Shown one piece after another: positions 44,636 to 54,181 of a stretch of 64,000 nt of DNA. The DNA comes from Chitinophaga tropicalis (lineage in GTDB: Bacteria > Bacteroidota > Bacteroidia > Chitinophagales > Chitinophagaceae). The notes beneath the pieces were generated by a model. That model had not been told where the DNA came from and searched no databases. It worked only from the letters and a program-made list of their open reading frames with translations. A program made the translations under genes and the position numbers. The first letter of the stretch is position 1; each line of letters opens with the position of its first letter. The stretch is from NCBI RefSeq assembly GCF_009758205.1, contig NZ_WRXN01000004.1:434001-498000 (forward strand), written 5' to 3'.

Positions 44636-47047
44636 TTACCTGGTCAATAGTACAGTGCCCCTGCGCACTACTTCACCGCAAATAGTCCGGGCCCTGACCA
44701 TATACACATAGGTGCCTGTAGGCAAATCCTGCCCTTTGCGTGTACCATCCCAGCAATCTTCCGGAGTACGGGCGTCAAAGACCACAAACCCTGCCCTGTT
44801 AAAGATCTTAAATTCGAAAGTAGATGTAGGCCCCCAGCTTTTCAGTCCGAAGCAATCATTCCGGCCATCCCCGTTAGGCGTAAAGGCTGAGGGAATAGGA
44901 AAGCGGGTGAAGGACAATGCCACATCCACACTTACCGTGATAGATTCCAGCCGCGAGCAGCCGTGCATATCGGTAATAGTCACTTCATAGGTAGTAGTTT
45001 TCAGCGGAGAAACAACCGGGTTAGGCGTCAGGAAATTAGTGATACCAGGCGCCATTTCCCATGTATAATAAATACCTCCTTTAGCATGCAGCGTCACCTC
45101 CGGGTGAGCGCAATCTATATCACCGGACTTAGAGACAGATGTTACCGGGAGGTTATATACCTTTACAGGCACATAAAGTGTATCATCTACTGCACAGGTA
45201 TTATTCCGCATATACACTTTAAAGAGGGAATCACGTATTGGCGCAACAGTTATAACAGCGCCTGCAGTAAGCAGGGAATCGTTGTCCGTATACCATTCAT
45301 ATACATCTCCCCCTTTACCCACCAGGTCTATTGACTGCCCCAGGCATACAACCGGCGTATCAGGTATTACCCTGAACTGTGGAGAGGCATTAACAGTTAT
45401 ATTGATAGCCGACTGGCTGCTGCAGCCGTAAATGGTGGAAGCAGTAGCTACATAGCGCGTAGTTTTCATCGGAGTGGTTACAGGATTTTCAGCAGTAGCA
45501 TCGTTGACCGCTTCTGCCGGCGACCAGGTAATAGTAGCAGGAATATCCGGTACGGCAGATAGCTGCAGGCTTGTACCTGTGCATATCATGGTATCCGTCC
45601 TACAGGTAAGCACAGGTGTTGGTTGTACATAGACGGTTACTGACGCTGAGCCGGGGCATCCTGCCGCGTCTTTTCCTGTTACTGTATAAGTAGTGGTCAC
45701 CGCCGGAGATGCTATGGGGTCAGGAATATCTGTAGCCGATAATCCCGTTGCCGGCAACCATATATAACTTTCTACCCCGGAAGCCTTCAGCTGTGTTTGT
45801 TTACCGGCACAGATCACTACATTCGGTAATGTGTTCAGGCTAGCTGCACAAGGCGCCTTTATATTGACCAGGTAGTCTTCCACTTCTCCGTCTGCAGCAA
45901 ATCCCACAGCGCTTTGTATGGCAGCCTGGCTGGAAGATATCCTGAACCTGAATGCATACGGTGTAACTTTTCCTGAAGGCAGACCGGCAGGAAGGTTATT
46001 CCAGTTCAGCTGTACTGTTGCAGCATTGGCAGGAACGGTCGCGATAACGGACTCATTCAGTTCAAAGCTGCCGTTACGGTTATAATCAAACCAACCTGAC
46101 AGCCAGGCATCCTTTCCTGTTGTATTGGTAACAGGCACTGTAAGCTGATAGGTGCCGTTGCCGGTATAGCCAGGGAAGGTGGTAAGGGCATCTTCATCAG
46201 CACCATCGTCAGCAGCACCCTGGACATCTGCATCTCCCCCTGTAGCTCCGAGGAATAATGTGCTGATACGGGATACTTCCGGCAACGGGGCATCGGTATT
46301 ACAGCTATTCTGGTTGCTGTAGAGAAGCTGATGCTGTGCATATCCGTAACCAGCCGGGAGGTCTCCCTGATCTGCCGGGGCCATGATACCAAAGGCCACA
46401 GCACTTCTGCCCTGTACCGATCTGAGCAGCCGGGTGCTGATAGTAACGGTACCGGTAGCTTCTGTAGCCAGGATGGGTAATTGTCCGAGGCCCTGGCTCC
46501 CGGCATATGTTTCTGTTATATCGATAGATTGTGTGCCACAGCCTGTTGAAGGATTAACGGTCTGTGTGGAATTCCTGTAAAATTCCAGTGTCTGCCACGC
46601 TCCTCCGGAGGTAGTGAAGGAAACCGTCTCACCTGTACCACAGGCTTCTGCATCGACAGCGATCAGGCGATAAGGTACAGGTTTACCGTTCCGTGTAGCT
46701 GTCACAGTGAGGGTGAACCGGCTGTTATTGGTGGTGAGTGTTGTTCGTAATGCAGGTATGACAGTAACGTCAGAGAAATCATAATATCCGTATAGTAATG
46801 CGCCATTCCAGGTGTTCATTACATATGGCGCAGGTATTTCTCCGGCTACAGCAGAAAGTTCAATGGTGACGGTTAAGCCTCCGGCAGTCGTAAATGTTTT
46901 AACTGCACCATCAGATACGGTCATTCCCGCCCAGTTGATCCACCATATTTCGTTTTTCAGGCTGCCGTTTCCGAGATCAGCATGTTGTGCAAACAGCTGA
47001 TTATTAAATACAAAGAGGGATAAGGATAGCAATAAAAATTTTGGCAT
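44636..47047 (-). CDS. Large secreted CshA/GEVED/Ig-like protein with CHU_C (T9SS type B) domain
   Basis: An 803-residue exported surface protein. After a signal peptide (to about NQLFAQ), residues about 22-245 form a CshA-type fibril-like region (EIWWINWAGM ... AVAFGIMAP). A GEVED-type domain follows (about 285-395, WFDYNRNGSFE, ADGEVEDYLVNI). Several Ig/PKD-like repeats with paired cysteines occupy about 400-705 (TPVLTCRTDTMICTGTSLQL, SVSKSGDIDCAHPEVTL). The final 90 residues are a gliding-motility-associated CHU_C domain (PSAFTPNGDGRND ... TGTYVYMVRA), marking type IX export. Likely an adhesin; the ligand is unknown. It is convergent with the LytTR gene. Confidence 0.88.
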   Translation of the reverse strand: MPKFLLLSLSLFVFNNQLFAQHADLGNGSLKNEIWWINWAGMTVSDGAVKTFTTAGGLTVTIELSAVAGEIPAPYVMNTWNGALLYGYYDFSDVTVIPALRTTLTTNNSRFTLTVTATRNGKPVPYRLIAVDAEACGTGETVSFTTSGGAWQTLEFYRNSTQTVNPSTGCGTQSIDITETYAGSQGLGQLPILATEATGTVTISTRLLRSVQGRSAVAFGIMAPADQGDLPAGYGYAQHQLLYSNQNSCNTDAPLPEVSRISTLFLGATGGDADVQGAADDGADEDALTTFPGYTGNGTYQLTVPVTNTTGKDAWLSGWFDYNRNGSFELNESVIATVPANAATVQLNWNNLPAGLPSGKVTPYAFRFRISSSQAAIQSAVGFAADGEVEDYLVNIKAPCAASLNTLPNVVICAGKQTQLKASGVESYIWLPATGLSATDIPDPIASPAVTTTYTVTGKDAAGCPGSASVTVYVQPTPVLTCRTDTMICTGTSLQLSAVPDIPATITWSPAEAVNDATAENPVTTPMKTTRYVATASTIYGCSSQSAINITVNASPQFRVIPDTPVVCLGQSIDLVGKGGDVYEWYTDNDSLLTAGAVITVAPIRDSLFKVYMRNNTCAVDDTLYVPVKVYNLPVTSVSKSGDIDCAHPEVTLHAKGGIYYTWEMAPGITNFLTPNPVVSPLKTTTYEVTITDMHGCSRLESITVSVDVALSFTRFPIPSAFTPNGDGRNDCFGLKSWGPTSTFEFKIFNRAGFVVFDARTPEDCWDGTRKGQDLPTGTYVYMVRARTICGEVVRRGTVLLTR

Positions 47048-47267
47048 TATAGGGACTGTTTTTCAACATATAGGTATCAGGATAGTAAATAAATGGCTAA
47101 CTGTTTCAGTATCATCCACTCTGCCAGGATGGAGGCTCCTGGTGGTCTTGTGTCCGGTTCCCTAAAATACATTAAAAAAAATTAAAATCAATACCATTGC
47201 ACGAAGAGAATTCCCTGCAGACCGTCCGTTAAATTTAACTACTTCATTATCTGTAAAAAAAGAATAA

Positions 47268-47275
47268 TATATTTG
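47268..47275 (+). promoter_or_regulatory. Candidate -7 promoter element
   Basis: TATATTTG matches TAnnTTTG, 43 bases before the ATG at 47319. No exact TTG was found at the -33 distance. Confidence 0.4.
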
Positions 47276-47318
47276 AGTGATTTATCCCTTAACAATTTAA
47301 AAACCACTACCTATAACT

Positions 47319-48266
47319 ATGAACAGACGAATTATCTGGGGGGGCTTATTTCTTTTTTCCTTCCTATTATTTTATTGCTGGATGCCGGTGGGGCTTATCA
47401 TGACATCACACATGTTCTTTGGCCTGACAGGAGGTGTAATTACTGCATTCTTTTTTGTACAGATGTTTGCCGATTTCAGAAGCTGGGATGAACTTAATTC
47501 CAAACTTCCCGAGCATAATCAATGGTATCATAAAGTGGCTGTTATAGCTATTGTACTGGCCGTGGCTCTTGGAGTAACGTTTTCAGTGCATTATGGTACA
47601 CTGGAAGACAATGAGATCAAAGAGTACGGTGTACGCGTACCCGGTACCATTACGGCAGGCTATTCCAAGTCAAGCAGTAAGGGAGGTACTACCTACAACC
47701 TTTCTGTTTCCTTTTACACAAAGAAAGGGAAATACGTATATGTAAACAGGAATGTTGATGGAGGCCAGTATGATCAGGCCAGCATAGGAAAGCATGTAGA
47801 GGTAATGTATTCCCAAAAGCATCCCACCCTGGTAAAGATCCTGCTGGGAGAAGATGTTGTAGAGGAATTTACAGGCTTTAAAAGCAGGGATATCACCGTT
47901 AGTGATCTGAGTAAGATCCTTACTATGCGGAAAGACAGTATACTGCAGTCGCTCAACCAGGTAAGCTACCGCTGGGAGCTGCAGCCTCATGAAACCAATA
48001 CATGGGTTAACAATGACAAAGAACTGGCAGTCTTCATTCAGAACGATAATGAGGTTACTTACGCTGAGAAGACCGGAAACTTTGAGGCATTTAAGAAAAA
48101 TGCTCTAAGTAATGGTTTCAAGCCTGTGCTGGATACAGACAGCGCTGAGATACACCTGTTTGAAAAGGACAGCCTGATACTCATGCTGCAAACCAAAGCC
48201 AGCGACGACCTGCGAGCGCGCATAAAGGGAGAAAAAGCCCTGATAGCTACTTTAGGTAAAAAATAA
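47319..48266 (+). CDS. Membrane protein of unknown function (DUF3592-like segment)
   Basis: A 315-residue protein with three hydrophobic helices (about 5-25, 29-48, 72-92). A soluble domain follows: residues about 100-165 form a beta-rich stretch (VRVPGTITAGYSKSSSKGGTTYNLSVSF, then YVNRNVDGGQYDQASIGKHVEVMYSQKHPT), resembling DUF3592 modules. The last 130 residues are mixed helical and charged with no recognised motif. No catalytic residues are evident. It is single-gene, with a TAnnTTTG element upstream, and the tRNA-Pro gene starts 103 bases after its stop. Confidence 0.7.
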   Translation: MNRRIIWGGLFLFSFLLFYCWMPVGLIMTSHMFFGLTGGVITAFFFVQMFADFRSWDELNSKLPEHNQWYHKVAVIAIVLAVALGVTFSVHYGTLEDNEIKEYGVRVPGTITAGYSKSSSKGGTTYNLSVSFYTKKGKYVYVNRNVDGGQYDQASIGKHVEVMYSQKHPTLVKILLGEDVVEEFTGFKSRDITVSDLSKILTMRKDSILQSLNQVSYRWELQPHETNTWVNNDKELAVFIQNDNEVTYAEKTGNFEAFKKNALSNGFKPVLDTDSAEIHLFEKDSLILMLQTKASDDLRARIKGEKALIATLGKK

Positions 48267-48289
48267 CCTTGCTGCGGGCTAAAAAAAAG

Positions 48290-48321
48290 TTGGCCGGTAT
48301 CCTAAAAGGGTGTTAAATTTG
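48290..48321 (+). promoter_or_regulatory. Promoter of the tRNA-Pro gene
   Basis: TTG at 48290-48292 and TAAATTTG at 48314-48321 (exact TAnnTTTG) are 21 bases apart. Transcription would start near 48328, giving a leader of about 40 bases before the tRNA. Confidence 0.6.
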
Positions 48322-48369
48322 CCTCCTTCCGCTTTGTGTGAGTGCAATACAATTTAGCATCCAAGGGTA

Positions 48370-48443
48370 CGGGATGTAGCGCAGCCCGGTAGCGCGCTTC
48401 GTTCGGGACGAAGAGGCCGCTGGTTCGAATCCAGTCATCCCGA
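48370..48443 (+). tRNA. tRNA-Pro (anticodon CGG)
   Basis: A complete cloverleaf: acceptor stem CGGGATG (48370-48376) pairs with CATCCCG (48436-48442), with discriminator A at 48443. The anticodon arm is CTTCG-TTCGGGA-CGAAG, giving anticodon CGG, and the T arm contains GGTTCGAATCC. The anticodon arm is identical to that of other bacterial proline tRNAs with CGG. The 3' CCA is not encoded. It is followed by a hairpin terminator. Confidence 0.97.
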
Positions 48444-48466
48444 CAAAACACACTTTAATTCGTTTC

Positions 48467-48510
48467 AAAGCCCGCAAATAGTCAATGTTTGCGGGCTTTT
48501 TATTTTTTTA
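48467..48510 (+). terminator. Intrinsic terminator of the tRNA transcript
   Basis: A 12-bp stem (48467-48478 with 48488-48499) with a 9-base loop and a long T-rich tail, 23 bases downstream of the tRNA. Confidence 0.9.
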
Positions 48511-48745
48511 GCCTACCAAATTATGTCAATTCATATCAAGCTATTCGTGAGTAAAATTTTTCTTTAAAACGACTTATGAAAGCCGTTACAACTGATTATA
48601 ATTCAAAACAAAATATCATTTTTTTGTCTTCTGATACCATTTACGTGATAATTTCACACTCAGTGGTGCGTGGATAGTGAGAGTGATAACAATTACCAAT
48701 TTGACCAAGAATAATTAATTTCAGCACTCAAATATTAACGTATTT
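48511..48745. other. AT-rich intergenic region
   Basis: About 235 bases between the tRNA terminator and the propeller-like gene. No ORF, tRNA-end repeat or hairpin is apparent. It probably holds the promoter of the downstream gene, but no exact TAnnTTTG was found. Confidence 0.5.
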
Positions 48746-49999
48746 ATGTTTGACAACTCTGCAACAGACAGGCTACAGGAAGAATGGAACAAAAAAGGAA
48801 CAGCATATGCCAGGGCCGTAAATGAAATGGTCAATTTCGGCGAACAACATGGCTGGGAAAACTGGAAAGGAAAGGATCCTATTGACGAAAGGACTCATCT
48901 GGGAGATCAGGTTGTCCAGCTTTTAAGAGAAGCTAATGAAAAAGGAACGGTAACAGCATTCAGAAAAGCATTCCCTCCCGCACATATCCCTCTTGCCCGC
49001 TACGTGGAAAAACAAGGCCAAAGCATTCGTGATATCCACTTTATTGAAGACGGGAAGATCGTTTTTGTCATAGGGGCACCCTACGAGGACAGACAGGCCT
49101 ATATCTTAGACAACGACAGGCTTATCAAGCTGGATGAGGCCATATACGCAATAGGCAAGTCGAAGCAGGGAAATATTTTTGCCGTCGAAAGAGATAACAC
49201 CATCGTGACTACACGGGGATGGCAGGGCGATATTATCTGTGAATTTACGCTTCATGAAACAGCAGATGAGACCATTACTGAGCTGATCCCTTTCAATGAT
49301 GGCAAAAGGCTGTTGCTCGTGAGTACCAAAGGGATCTTTCTGATAGATGGGAACGGGGAAAAACGTATTCATCCGGCAAATACAAGCAACAAAGCTGGTA
49401 AGACACCTGACATTGACATGGAAAATGCCACCTTGTCTCATAATAATGACTTTATTGTTGTGGGAGATCAGGGTAGCGATCACAGGGTGCTGGATAGTGA
49501 AGGCAGGGAAATAGGCACTCTCGGACCGCAGTCATCCTACCCACATTACTGTCTCTTTTCAAAAGATGATAAACAGCTGATTACCAACTCCTGTCATTTT
49601 TATAATGGCATTACCATCGGTGTAAAGTCGGATTTACTGAATGGGCTAAATATTGAACCATATACGAAAAGCGATAAATATGTAGTGATTGACGAAGAAA
49701 TGCGTGTATACGCGGGACTATCAACTGCTGACCATTACATACTGGCTGATGCATACGGGTATATAAGGGCGATCGATAAACAGGGTAATAAGTTGTGGCG
49801 GCATTATTTAGGATCTACCATTTCCGGCATGGCGATGTCGGACGATGGAACAACATTGTGGGTAGGCGCATATTCCGGCATCCTGCATAAACTAAAATTG
49901 CAGGCTGGACAGGATGAACATACCATCGGAAATGGAAATCACCAGGAAGAATTCAGGCTGATCCTTTGGAAAGATGAACCGAAACCGTTGTTCTGGTAG
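48746..49999 (+). CDS. Beta-propeller-like cytosolic protein, unknown function
   Basis: A 417-residue protein without signal peptide or membrane helix. The first 95 residues are helical and charged (MVNFGEQHGWENWKGKDP, VVQLLREANEKGTV). The remainder reads as repeated beta-strand units resembling WD40 or PQQ-like blades: SIRDIHFIEDGKIVFVIG, ITELIPFNDGKRLLLVST, ATLSHNNDFIVVGDQGS, HYCLFSKDDKQLITNSC, ISGMAMSDDGTTLWVGA. No family name can be assigned. It stands alone after the tRNA gene and ends 6 bases from the convergent AraC gene. It may sense or bind another protein; this is speculation. Confidence 0.75.
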   Translation: MFDNSATDRLQEEWNKKGTAYARAVNEMVNFGEQHGWENWKGKDPIDERTHLGDQVVQLLREANEKGTVTAFRKAFPPAHIPLARYVEKQGQSIRDIHFIEDGKIVFVIGAPYEDRQAYILDNDRLIKLDEAIYAIGKSKQGNIFAVERDNTIVTTRGWQGDIICEFTLHETADETITELIPFNDGKRLLLVSTKGIFLIDGNGEKRIHPANTSNKAGKTPDIDMENATLSHNNDFIVVGDQGSDHRVLDSEGREIGTLGPQSSYPHYCLFSKDDKQLITNSCHFYNGITIGVKSDLLNGLNIEPYTKSDKYVVIDEEMRVYAGLSTADHYILADAYGYIRAIDKQGNKLWRHYLGSTISGMAMSDDGTTLWVGAYSGILHKLKLQAGQDEHTIGNGNHQEEFRLILWKDEPKPLFW

Positions 50000-50005
50000 A
50001 TGGCA

Positions 50006-50914
50006 TCAGGTAGTGCTATTGTTTAGTAACCTATATCCGATAGGTGTTACGCCCGTGCTTTTCTTGAAAGCCCTCGTAAAATGTGCCGGATATTTAAATC
50101 CTAACTCATAGGCTATCTCGTTAATGGTCTTTGGGTTATCCAATATCTTTTGTTTAGCCCAATCCATTATTTTCAATTGGATATATTCCAAAGCCGTTTT
50201 ACCTGTCTCTTTTTTTATTAAATCACCGAAATAATTGGTAGAAAGGTTGAATTGCTCAGCACAATAGGTAACTGATGGCAAGCCTATTGTTTGCGGCTTG
50301 TCCGATTGATAATATTCGTTCAACAGTTTTTCAAACTGGCTTAGTATGTCAGTATTGGGCCCACTACGGGATATGAACTGGCGGTCATAAAAACGTATGC
50401 AATAGTTTAGGAATAATTCAATATTTGCAACTATCAGCATTTTACTATGCTTATCCACACCACGCTCCAGCTCGTAACTAATCTTGTCGAAACAATCCAA
50501 TACAATTTTCCGCTCCCTTTCAGATAAGTGTAGTGCCTCATTTGATTGATAAGAAAAGAATGTATAATCGTCCATATGCCTGCCCAAAGATGTACCACGT
50601 ATCAGGTCGGGATGGAACAACAAAGCGTAACCCTGAGGTTTATAATCCCTGCTGATATCTACATTGATGACTTGCCCCGGAGCAACAAAAACCAACGTCC
50701 TGTCCTGGTAATCATAAGTATGCCTTCCATATTTCATGTCACCGCACATCACTTCCTTTAAATACACTATATAAAAGCCAAAATTCATCCTGGACGCGTA
50801 GATTTCCGGCACTCTGCCGTTAAAATCCATAATGCTTACCAATGGGTGCAAATTCTCCTTATGATAAAAAGCATCATGCTCGCTAACTGTATCAATTCTT
50901 AAAATTTCGTCCAT
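50006..50914 (-). CDS. AraC-family transcriptional regulator
   Basis: A 302-residue regulator. The N-terminal sensor part (about 20-150) is cupin-like (FGFYIVYLKEVMCGDMKYGR, FVAPGQVINVDI). The C-terminal domain (about 200-298) has two helix-turn-helix units (SVTYCAEQFNLSTNYFGDLIK; TINEIAYELGFKYPAHFTRAFK) ending in TGVTPIGYR. It is divergent from the SDR gene across 215 bases with a dyad, so it probably controls that gene and itself. Regulators of this sort often pair with a single oxidoreductase. Confidence 0.92.
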   Translation of the reverse strand: MDEILRIDTVSEHDAFYHKENLHPLVSIMDFNGRVPEIYASRMNFGFYIVYLKEVMCGDMKYGRHTYDYQDRTLVFVAPGQVINVDISRDYKPQGYALLFHPDLIRGTSLGRHMDDYTFFSYQSNEALHLSERERKIVLDCFDKISYELERGVDKHSKMLIVANIELFLNYCIRFYDRQFISRSGPNTDILSQFEKLLNEYYQSDKPQTIGLPSVTYCAEQFNLSTNYFGDLIKKETGKTALEYIQLKIMDWAKQKILDNPKTINEIAYELGFKYPAHFTRAFKKSTGVTPIGYRLLNNSTT

Positions 50915-51129
50915 TTTAATTGCATTTAAAAATCAATACAAATTTACCCACTATTTCCTCCTTTGTACGCAGCGGAACGCTGATCAGTGAAAATGGTAGC
51001 ACAATCCGTGGATTGTATAAGGGATACTTATCCATAAGATAAGACCTTTGTAATCTGAACTTTCAGCGTGATTAAATCACAATAAAAGAAATATCATTTT
51101 CAACAATAAAATTAAATAAATAATTGATT
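50915..51129. promoter_or_regulatory. Divergent control region, AraC / SDR
   Basis: On the minus strand TAAATTTG (50946-50939) matches TAnnTTTG, 25 bases before the AraC ATG. A perfect dyad ACAATCC-GT-GGATTGT lies at 51001-51016, followed by a shorter GGATA/TATCC repeat (51023-51033). These are candidates for an operator of the AraC protein. Confidence 0.5.
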
Positions 51130-51891
51130 ATGAGACTCATGGAAGATAAAGTTGTTCTTATTACAGGCGCAGCACAGGGTATTGGATTTGCAGCTGCAAA
51201 GGCATTCGCTGAGGCCGGAGCATTGGCAGCATTAGCAGATTGGGATGAAGACCTGGTGAACAAAGCAGCAGAACGGCTAAAGACAGAGGGTTATAAAGCA
51301 CTTGCTATTGTTTGCGATGTTTCGGATGATGTACAGGTACAGGCAATGATCAATAAAACAGTGGAAACATTCGGAAAACTTGATGCAGCTTTTAACAATG
51401 CAGGTATCCAGAATGTGCTTGCAGATGCAGCCGACCAGACCAGAGAAGATTTCGACAGAGTGATGGGCGTAAACCTGCGTGGTGTGTGGAGTTGTATGAA
51501 ATACGAATTACAGCAGATGCGCAAGCAGGGTAACGGTGCTATTGTAAATTGTTCGTCAATCGGCGGAATTTTAGGTGGGCCGCAAAGAGGTACGTATCAT
51601 GGAGCCAAACATGGTGTAATCGGGCTTACCAAAAGTGCAGCATTGGAGTATGCCTCACAGGGAATACGTATCAATTCCATTTGTCCTGGTATAATTCATA
51701 CACCAATGGTAGACAAAATGATGGCTGGCGGTCAGCAGGATATATTAGATGCAATGATAGAGACCGTACCTGCCAGGCGTTTGGGGCATCCGAAAGAAAT
51801 TGCCGATGCGGTGCTTTGGCTTTGTAGTGATATGGCAAGTTTTGTTGCAGGTCATACGTTGGTTGTGGACGGTGGTTACAGTATTCAATAA
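51130..51891 (+). CDS. SDR-family oxidoreductase
   Basis: A 253-residue classical short-chain dehydrogenase/reductase. The ATG at 51130 (MRLMEDKVVLITG) is preferred to the TTG two codons upstream; an ATG at 51139 is also possible. NAD(P)-binding TGAAQGIG (12-19), the NNAG motif (89-92) and catalytic S143, Y156 and K160 (YHGAK) are all present, with a C-terminal VVDGGYSIQ. Likely reduces or oxidises a small alcohol or ketone; the substrate is unknown. It is divergent from the AraC gene, and a hairpin follows its stop. Confidence 0.93.
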   Translation: MRLMEDKVVLITGAAQGIGFAAAKAFAEAGALAALADWDEDLVNKAAERLKTEGYKALAIVCDVSDDVQVQAMINKTVETFGKLDAAFNNAGIQNVLADAADQTREDFDRVMGVNLRGVWSCMKYELQQMRKQGNGAIVNCSSIGGILGGPQRGTYHGAKHGVIGLTKSAALEYASQGIRINSICPGIIHTPMVDKMMAGGQQDILDAMIETVPARRLGHPKEIADAVLWLCSDMASFVAGHTLVVDGGYSIQ

Positions 51892-51910
51892 GCGGATAGT
51901 CGAATAAAAC

Positions 51911-51950
51911 AACAAACCCGTCTCCGGCTTAACCGTGACGGGTTTGTTTT
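51911..51950. terminator. Hairpin terminator after the SDR gene
   Basis: A 12-bp stem (51911-51922 with 51937-51948) and 14-base loop, 19 bases downstream of the SDR stop, with T residues following. It also stands before the convergent esterase gene. Confidence 0.75.
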
Positions 51951-52115
51951 ATAGCTTCGCCCTGCGCTGGCAGTCCGTCTCTCCTATTTCCCGCTTTCAA
52001 ACCTTTTTTGGGCTTCCGGGGTCATTGGCAGGCGGACAAAAATAGCTTTACTTAAATGCTTCCAATCAAAGTTTTTCACTTAAAGAATCATATTACTTTT
52101 AGCTGAACCTGGATC

Positions 52116-54071
52116 TTATTTTTGAGTAATCCCTTTCCATTCATCTGTTCTAAAAGGAATAGCTGGCAAGTTTTCTGAGTTTATGAGATTGCATTCCGGA
52201 TTATCTGCCCAGGCATATCTGACAGCTACAGGTTCGGCAACTTTATCAGAATAAACAATCACTTCATTTCCTTCAATGGTTGCTTTTGCCCAATAAAATT
52301 GCTTGTCTGTACCGGCAATGGCGAAACCTATTACTTCTTTTCCATCTTTTGTGGAAAGCCCCAGGCCAATGTTTGTAAAACTGATGCGGATGCGATTACC
52401 TTCCTTTCTATAATTCTTATACACCGGACCAGATGGGATACCTTCCTGTTTGTACACCATTTTATTGGCAATTAAAGCCAGGCGGCGGCCTACTTCCTGT
52501 TTATTTTTCGGATGAATATCGTTCGCTTCTCCAATATCAATAATGCAGGCCATACCTGTATTGGGCTGCGACAATGTCAAACTTTGCGCTTCTCTCAATT
52601 CCGCCCATTCACTTTCTGATGGAAGCGGTTTTGTCTTCATGTAATTGGCCAACTGAACGAATAAAAACGGAAGATCGCCTTGCTGCCAGCGCTTTCTCCA
52701 ATCTGTAATCAGCATGGGAAATAACTTTCGGTAATCATAAGCTGCTCCGGCATTCGACTCACCCTGGTACCAGATAAATCCTTTAATACCAAAAGGAATA
52801 ACCGGGTTTATCATGGTATTAAATAGCACTGTGGGATAATACTGATAGTTGAGTATTTTAGGAAGAGCAGTTTCAAGATCTTTTTTATATAACCATTTCC
52901 CGCTTAAAGAAATTTTAACTGAACCATCTGTAATATAAATATCATCTGCCGGGTTCAAACCTCCCCCGTTCCATAACATGGCTATTCTGACAGCAATAGT
53001 ATTTTCTCCGTTCTTCACCAGATTGGCAGGAATGGTATAAGAATGCGTTGGACTGGAATTCCAGACATTCTTACAAATTTCCTGGCCATTAAAATAGAGC
53101 GAATAGTTCATCTCCGGATGTCCGAGGTTGATAGTTAAATCTTTTTGCTCAAATGACTGAGGCAATGTGATTTTTTTTCTTAGCCAGACCATTCCTTCAT
53201 AAGAACCAATTCCAAAACCCTTTACCAGATTTGGCATTTCAACTGCTGTCCAATCCGTATCATCATATCCCGTAGCCGGCACTATCTTATCCGTGTTATT
53301 TTGCGGATTATATATTATATTCCAAAAGCGTACCAGGTTCAGGCTGTCCTGCACAAAATCTTCACGGTCAGGAGCAAGCGTATCATTGCTAAGCGTTTTT
53401 TCCCTGGTAATTGGCGAGGTAAGCAACATGTCCCGGCTTGTCCATGCTTCTATTGGTGTGCCACCCCAGGTGCTTTGAATAATGCCAACCGGCACCCTCC
53501 TGTCCTGGTGAATTTTACGGGCAAAATAGTAAGCAACTGCAGAAAAGTCTTTTACATTTCCGGAATCGCAAACTTTCCATCTTCCGGCTGCAATATCGGT
53601 TTGAGGTCTTACCTGTTTACTATGTTCAACAACCAGAAAGCGTATTTGCGGGAAATTAGCATTTGCTATTTCTTTACCTGCATCCTTAGCCTGCTGCACC
53701 TGCCATTCCATGTTTGACTGACCGGAAGCCAGCCACACATCGCCGATAAGAATTCCCTTTAGCCTGATTCCAGCATCCGGTTTTCCTGATTCAGCAACTT
53801 CAAGTACATAAGGTCCTCCTTCTTTAAACACAGGGAATCTGAGCAGCCATTTCCCCTCCCGGTCCGCTTTCGCTGTTGCCTGAATATTTCCAAGTTTTGC
53901 AACGACAATAGCGCCGGGAGTTGAATTTCCCCAAACCGGAATTTTAATGCCCCTCTGTAAAACCATGCTATCGCCAAATACATTGGGCAACCTGATCTGA
54001 GCATTAATAAATTTTTGAGAAACAAAAAATGTAGTAAGGAATAGAAGTAAAGTTCGAATCCGGAATCTCAT
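52116..54071 (-). CDS. Sialate O-acetylesterase-family esterase (SGNH-type)
   Basis: A 651-residue exported esterase. A signal peptide (to about KFINAQ) precedes a beta domain and the SGNH core with catalytic S119 in WLASGQSNMEW, a GFIWYQGESNAG block, and the DIHPKNKQ motif carrying the Asp/His pair. A jelly-roll insert lies around residues 240-400. In polysaccharide loci these enzymes usually remove acetyl groups from hemicellulose side chains rather than from sialic acid. It is the last gene of the GH3-containing unit, 110 bases after GH3. Confidence 0.9.
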   Translation of the reverse strand: MRFRIRTLLLFLTTFFVSQKFINAQIRLPNVFGDSMVLQRGIKIPVWGNSTPGAIVVAKLGNIQATAKADREGKWLLRFPVFKEGGPYVLEVAESGKPDAGIRLKGILIGDVWLASGQSNMEWQVQQAKDAGKEIANANFPQIRFLVVEHSKQVRPQTDIAAGRWKVCDSGNVKDFSAVAYYFARKIHQDRRVPVGIIQSTWGGTPIEAWTSRDMLLTSPITREKTLSNDTLAPDREDFVQDSLNLVRFWNIIYNPQNNTDKIVPATGYDDTDWTAVEMPNLVKGFGIGSYEGMVWLRKKITLPQSFEQKDLTINLGHPEMNYSLYFNGQEICKNVWNSSPTHSYTIPANLVKNGENTIAVRIAMLWNGGGLNPADDIYITDGSVKISLSGKWLYKKDLETALPKILNYQYYPTVLFNTMINPVIPFGIKGFIWYQGESNAGAAYDYRKLFPMLITDWRKRWQQGDLPFLFVQLANYMKTKPLPSESEWAELREAQSLTLSQPNTGMACIIDIGEANDIHPKNKQEVGRRLALIANKMVYKQEGIPSGPVYKNYRKEGNRIRISFTNIGLGLSTKDGKEVIGFAIAGTDKQFYWAKATIEGNEVIVYSDKVAEPVAVRYAWADNPECNLINSENLPAIPFRTDEWKGITQK

Positions 54072-54181
54072 TGTATTATTCTTTCGTTTTAAGCATGTAA
54101 AAAATAATCTTTATGCTGGAGCAGGTACAACCAAAGGCCCTTAAATCTTCTGATCGCTGGCAAAGCAGTTTACCCAGGAAC

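Noticed and set aside
48370..48745. Integration site at the tRNA-Pro gene
   Set aside because: No repeat of the tRNA 3' end and no integrase gene were seen in the downstream sequence.
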